From Bradyrhizobium sp. sBnM-33 (lineage in GTDB: Bacteria > Pseudomonadota > Alphaproteobacteria > Rhizobiales > Xanthobacteraceae), in NCBI RefSeq assembly GCF_032917945.1, contig NZ_CP136624.1, forward strand, positions 9,037,001-9,101,000: 64,000 bases of DNA, written 5' to 3'. This document shows, piece by piece, positions 63,532 through 64,000 of the stretch (position 1 is the first letter of the stretch; each line of letters begins with the position of its first letter). Under the pieces are notes generated by a model. It worked only from the letters and a program-made list of their open reading frames with translations, did no database searches and was not told the DNA's origin. A program made the position numbers and the translations under genes.

Positions 63532-64000
63532 ATGAAGAAGTTGATCGACGAGCTCAGGAACGGCTGGCAGGGAATCTCCCAGCCCTCCCTGCTTTCCAGC
63601 ACGGTGTTCGCGACCGGCTGTCTCGTCTTGTCGACGATCGCCCGGTGGGGTGTCGCCCAGATTCGTCCGGACGTATTCTTCACGCCTTATTTTCCAGCCG
63701 TGTTCCTGGCCGCCGCCGTCGGCGGTGCCCGGATCGGGATCGCCACGGCAATCGCGGGAGGCGCGCTCGGCGTCCTCGTCAATTTCGGCAGTGCCACGGC
63801 CGATTCCGCACGGTTTGCGCTGCTAGTGATGTTCTGGGCTGTTTGCGGTTTCGCCATCTGGGGCGTTGAGCATTACCGGAGGATTGTTGCTAAACAACGT
63901 GAGGATTCCAAGCGGCTTGCCCAGGAAGAGGAATATCGCAAGCTCCTGGTCGAGGAGTTGCAGCACCGGCTCAAGAACAAGACGTCAACGATCCACGCTG
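63532..64000 (+). CDS. HWE/HisKA_2-type sensor histidine kinase, cut by window edge
   Basis: The first 156 codons are visible. Three or four hydrophobic segments fill residues ~20-115 (for example YFPAVFLAAAVGGARIGIAT and FALLVMFWAVCGFAIWGVEH), resembling the DUF4118-type membrane sensor. A coiled linker follows, then EELQHRLKNKTSTIHA, the H-box of HWE/HisKA_2 kinases (HRxKN). The ATPase domain lies beyond the window. ATG at 63532. Divergent from the SDR gene. Confidence 0.85.
   Translation, partial: MKKLIDELRNGWQGISQPSLLSSTVFATGCLVLSTIARWGVAQIRPDVFFTPYFPAVFLAAAVGGARIGIATAIAGGALGVLVNFGSATADSARFALLVMFWAVCGFAIWGVEHYRRIVAKQREDSKRLAQEEEYRKLLVEELQHRLKNKTSTIHA

Overview
The window looks like a chromosomal segment of a Bradyrhizobium-like alphaproteobacterium (Hyphomicrobiales/Nitrobacteraceae). 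Support: uniformly high-GC coding sequence, a RegS/RegR redox two-component pair next to an MmcB-type DNA repair gene, a FixL/FixJ-like kinase-regulator cassette, protocatechuate (pca) catabolism genes, two polyhydroxyalkanoate depolymerase-type genes, tandem branched-chain-amino-acid-type binding proteins, and many palindromic intergenic repeats. I see no tRNA, rRNA, CRISPR array, prophage or replication origin. The gene at each end is cut by the window edge.

Layout. 1-9.9 kb: GGDEF/EAL protein (cut), small hypotheticals, rpmF, mtgA, ispA-type prenyl synthase, DUF1345 protein, a caspase-like protein, an NTF2-like protein and a Na+/H+ antiporter. 10-16.7 kb: Rieske oxygenase, TauD-type dioxygenase, ispG, a sulfurtransferase, an EamA transporter and a Fur/Zur regulator. 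16.8-20.9 kb: a MarR-EmrA-EmrB-like efflux operon with a probable operator, then an ArsR-SRPBCC pair with a perfect operator-like dyad. 21-25.5 kb (minus strand): pcaF, pcaH, pcaG, a shikimate/quinate dehydrogenase-like gene and an EamA transporter. Together these suit uptake and oxidation of hydroaromatic acids through protocatechuate. 25.9-34.1 kb: mutS, a HEAT-like orphan, a membrane protein, an OsmC protein and glnD. 34.1-36.1 kb is a decayed stretch with repeats and gene tails. 36.2-40.4 kb: histidine kinase plus two response regulators, three very small genes (two Cys-rich, one membrane) and an alkyltransferase. 40.6-43.4 kb: tandem ABC binding proteins, the first broken by one in-frame TAG. 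44-50.7 kb: PBP1A-type murein synthase, YgjP-type metallopeptidase, intracellular PHA depolymerase and an ABC-2 exporter. 50.9-56.7 kb: regS, regR, mmcB, an RMD1/DUF155 protein, an MBL-fold hydrolase and a PHB-depolymerase-type esterase. 56.8-64 kb: gene debris, a flavin monooxygenase-like protein, a cytochrome P450, a cupin, an IS110-family transposase, an SDR and a truncated HWE-type kinase.

The most unusual structure is in the intergenic DNA. At least nine families of palindromic repeats lie between genes. A second, smaller palindromic element (ends AGCC...GGCT, variable central stem) sits inside three unrelated carrier families, and in one carrier it occupies both arms in mirror orientation. 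Its central stems differ in sequence but stay base-paired.
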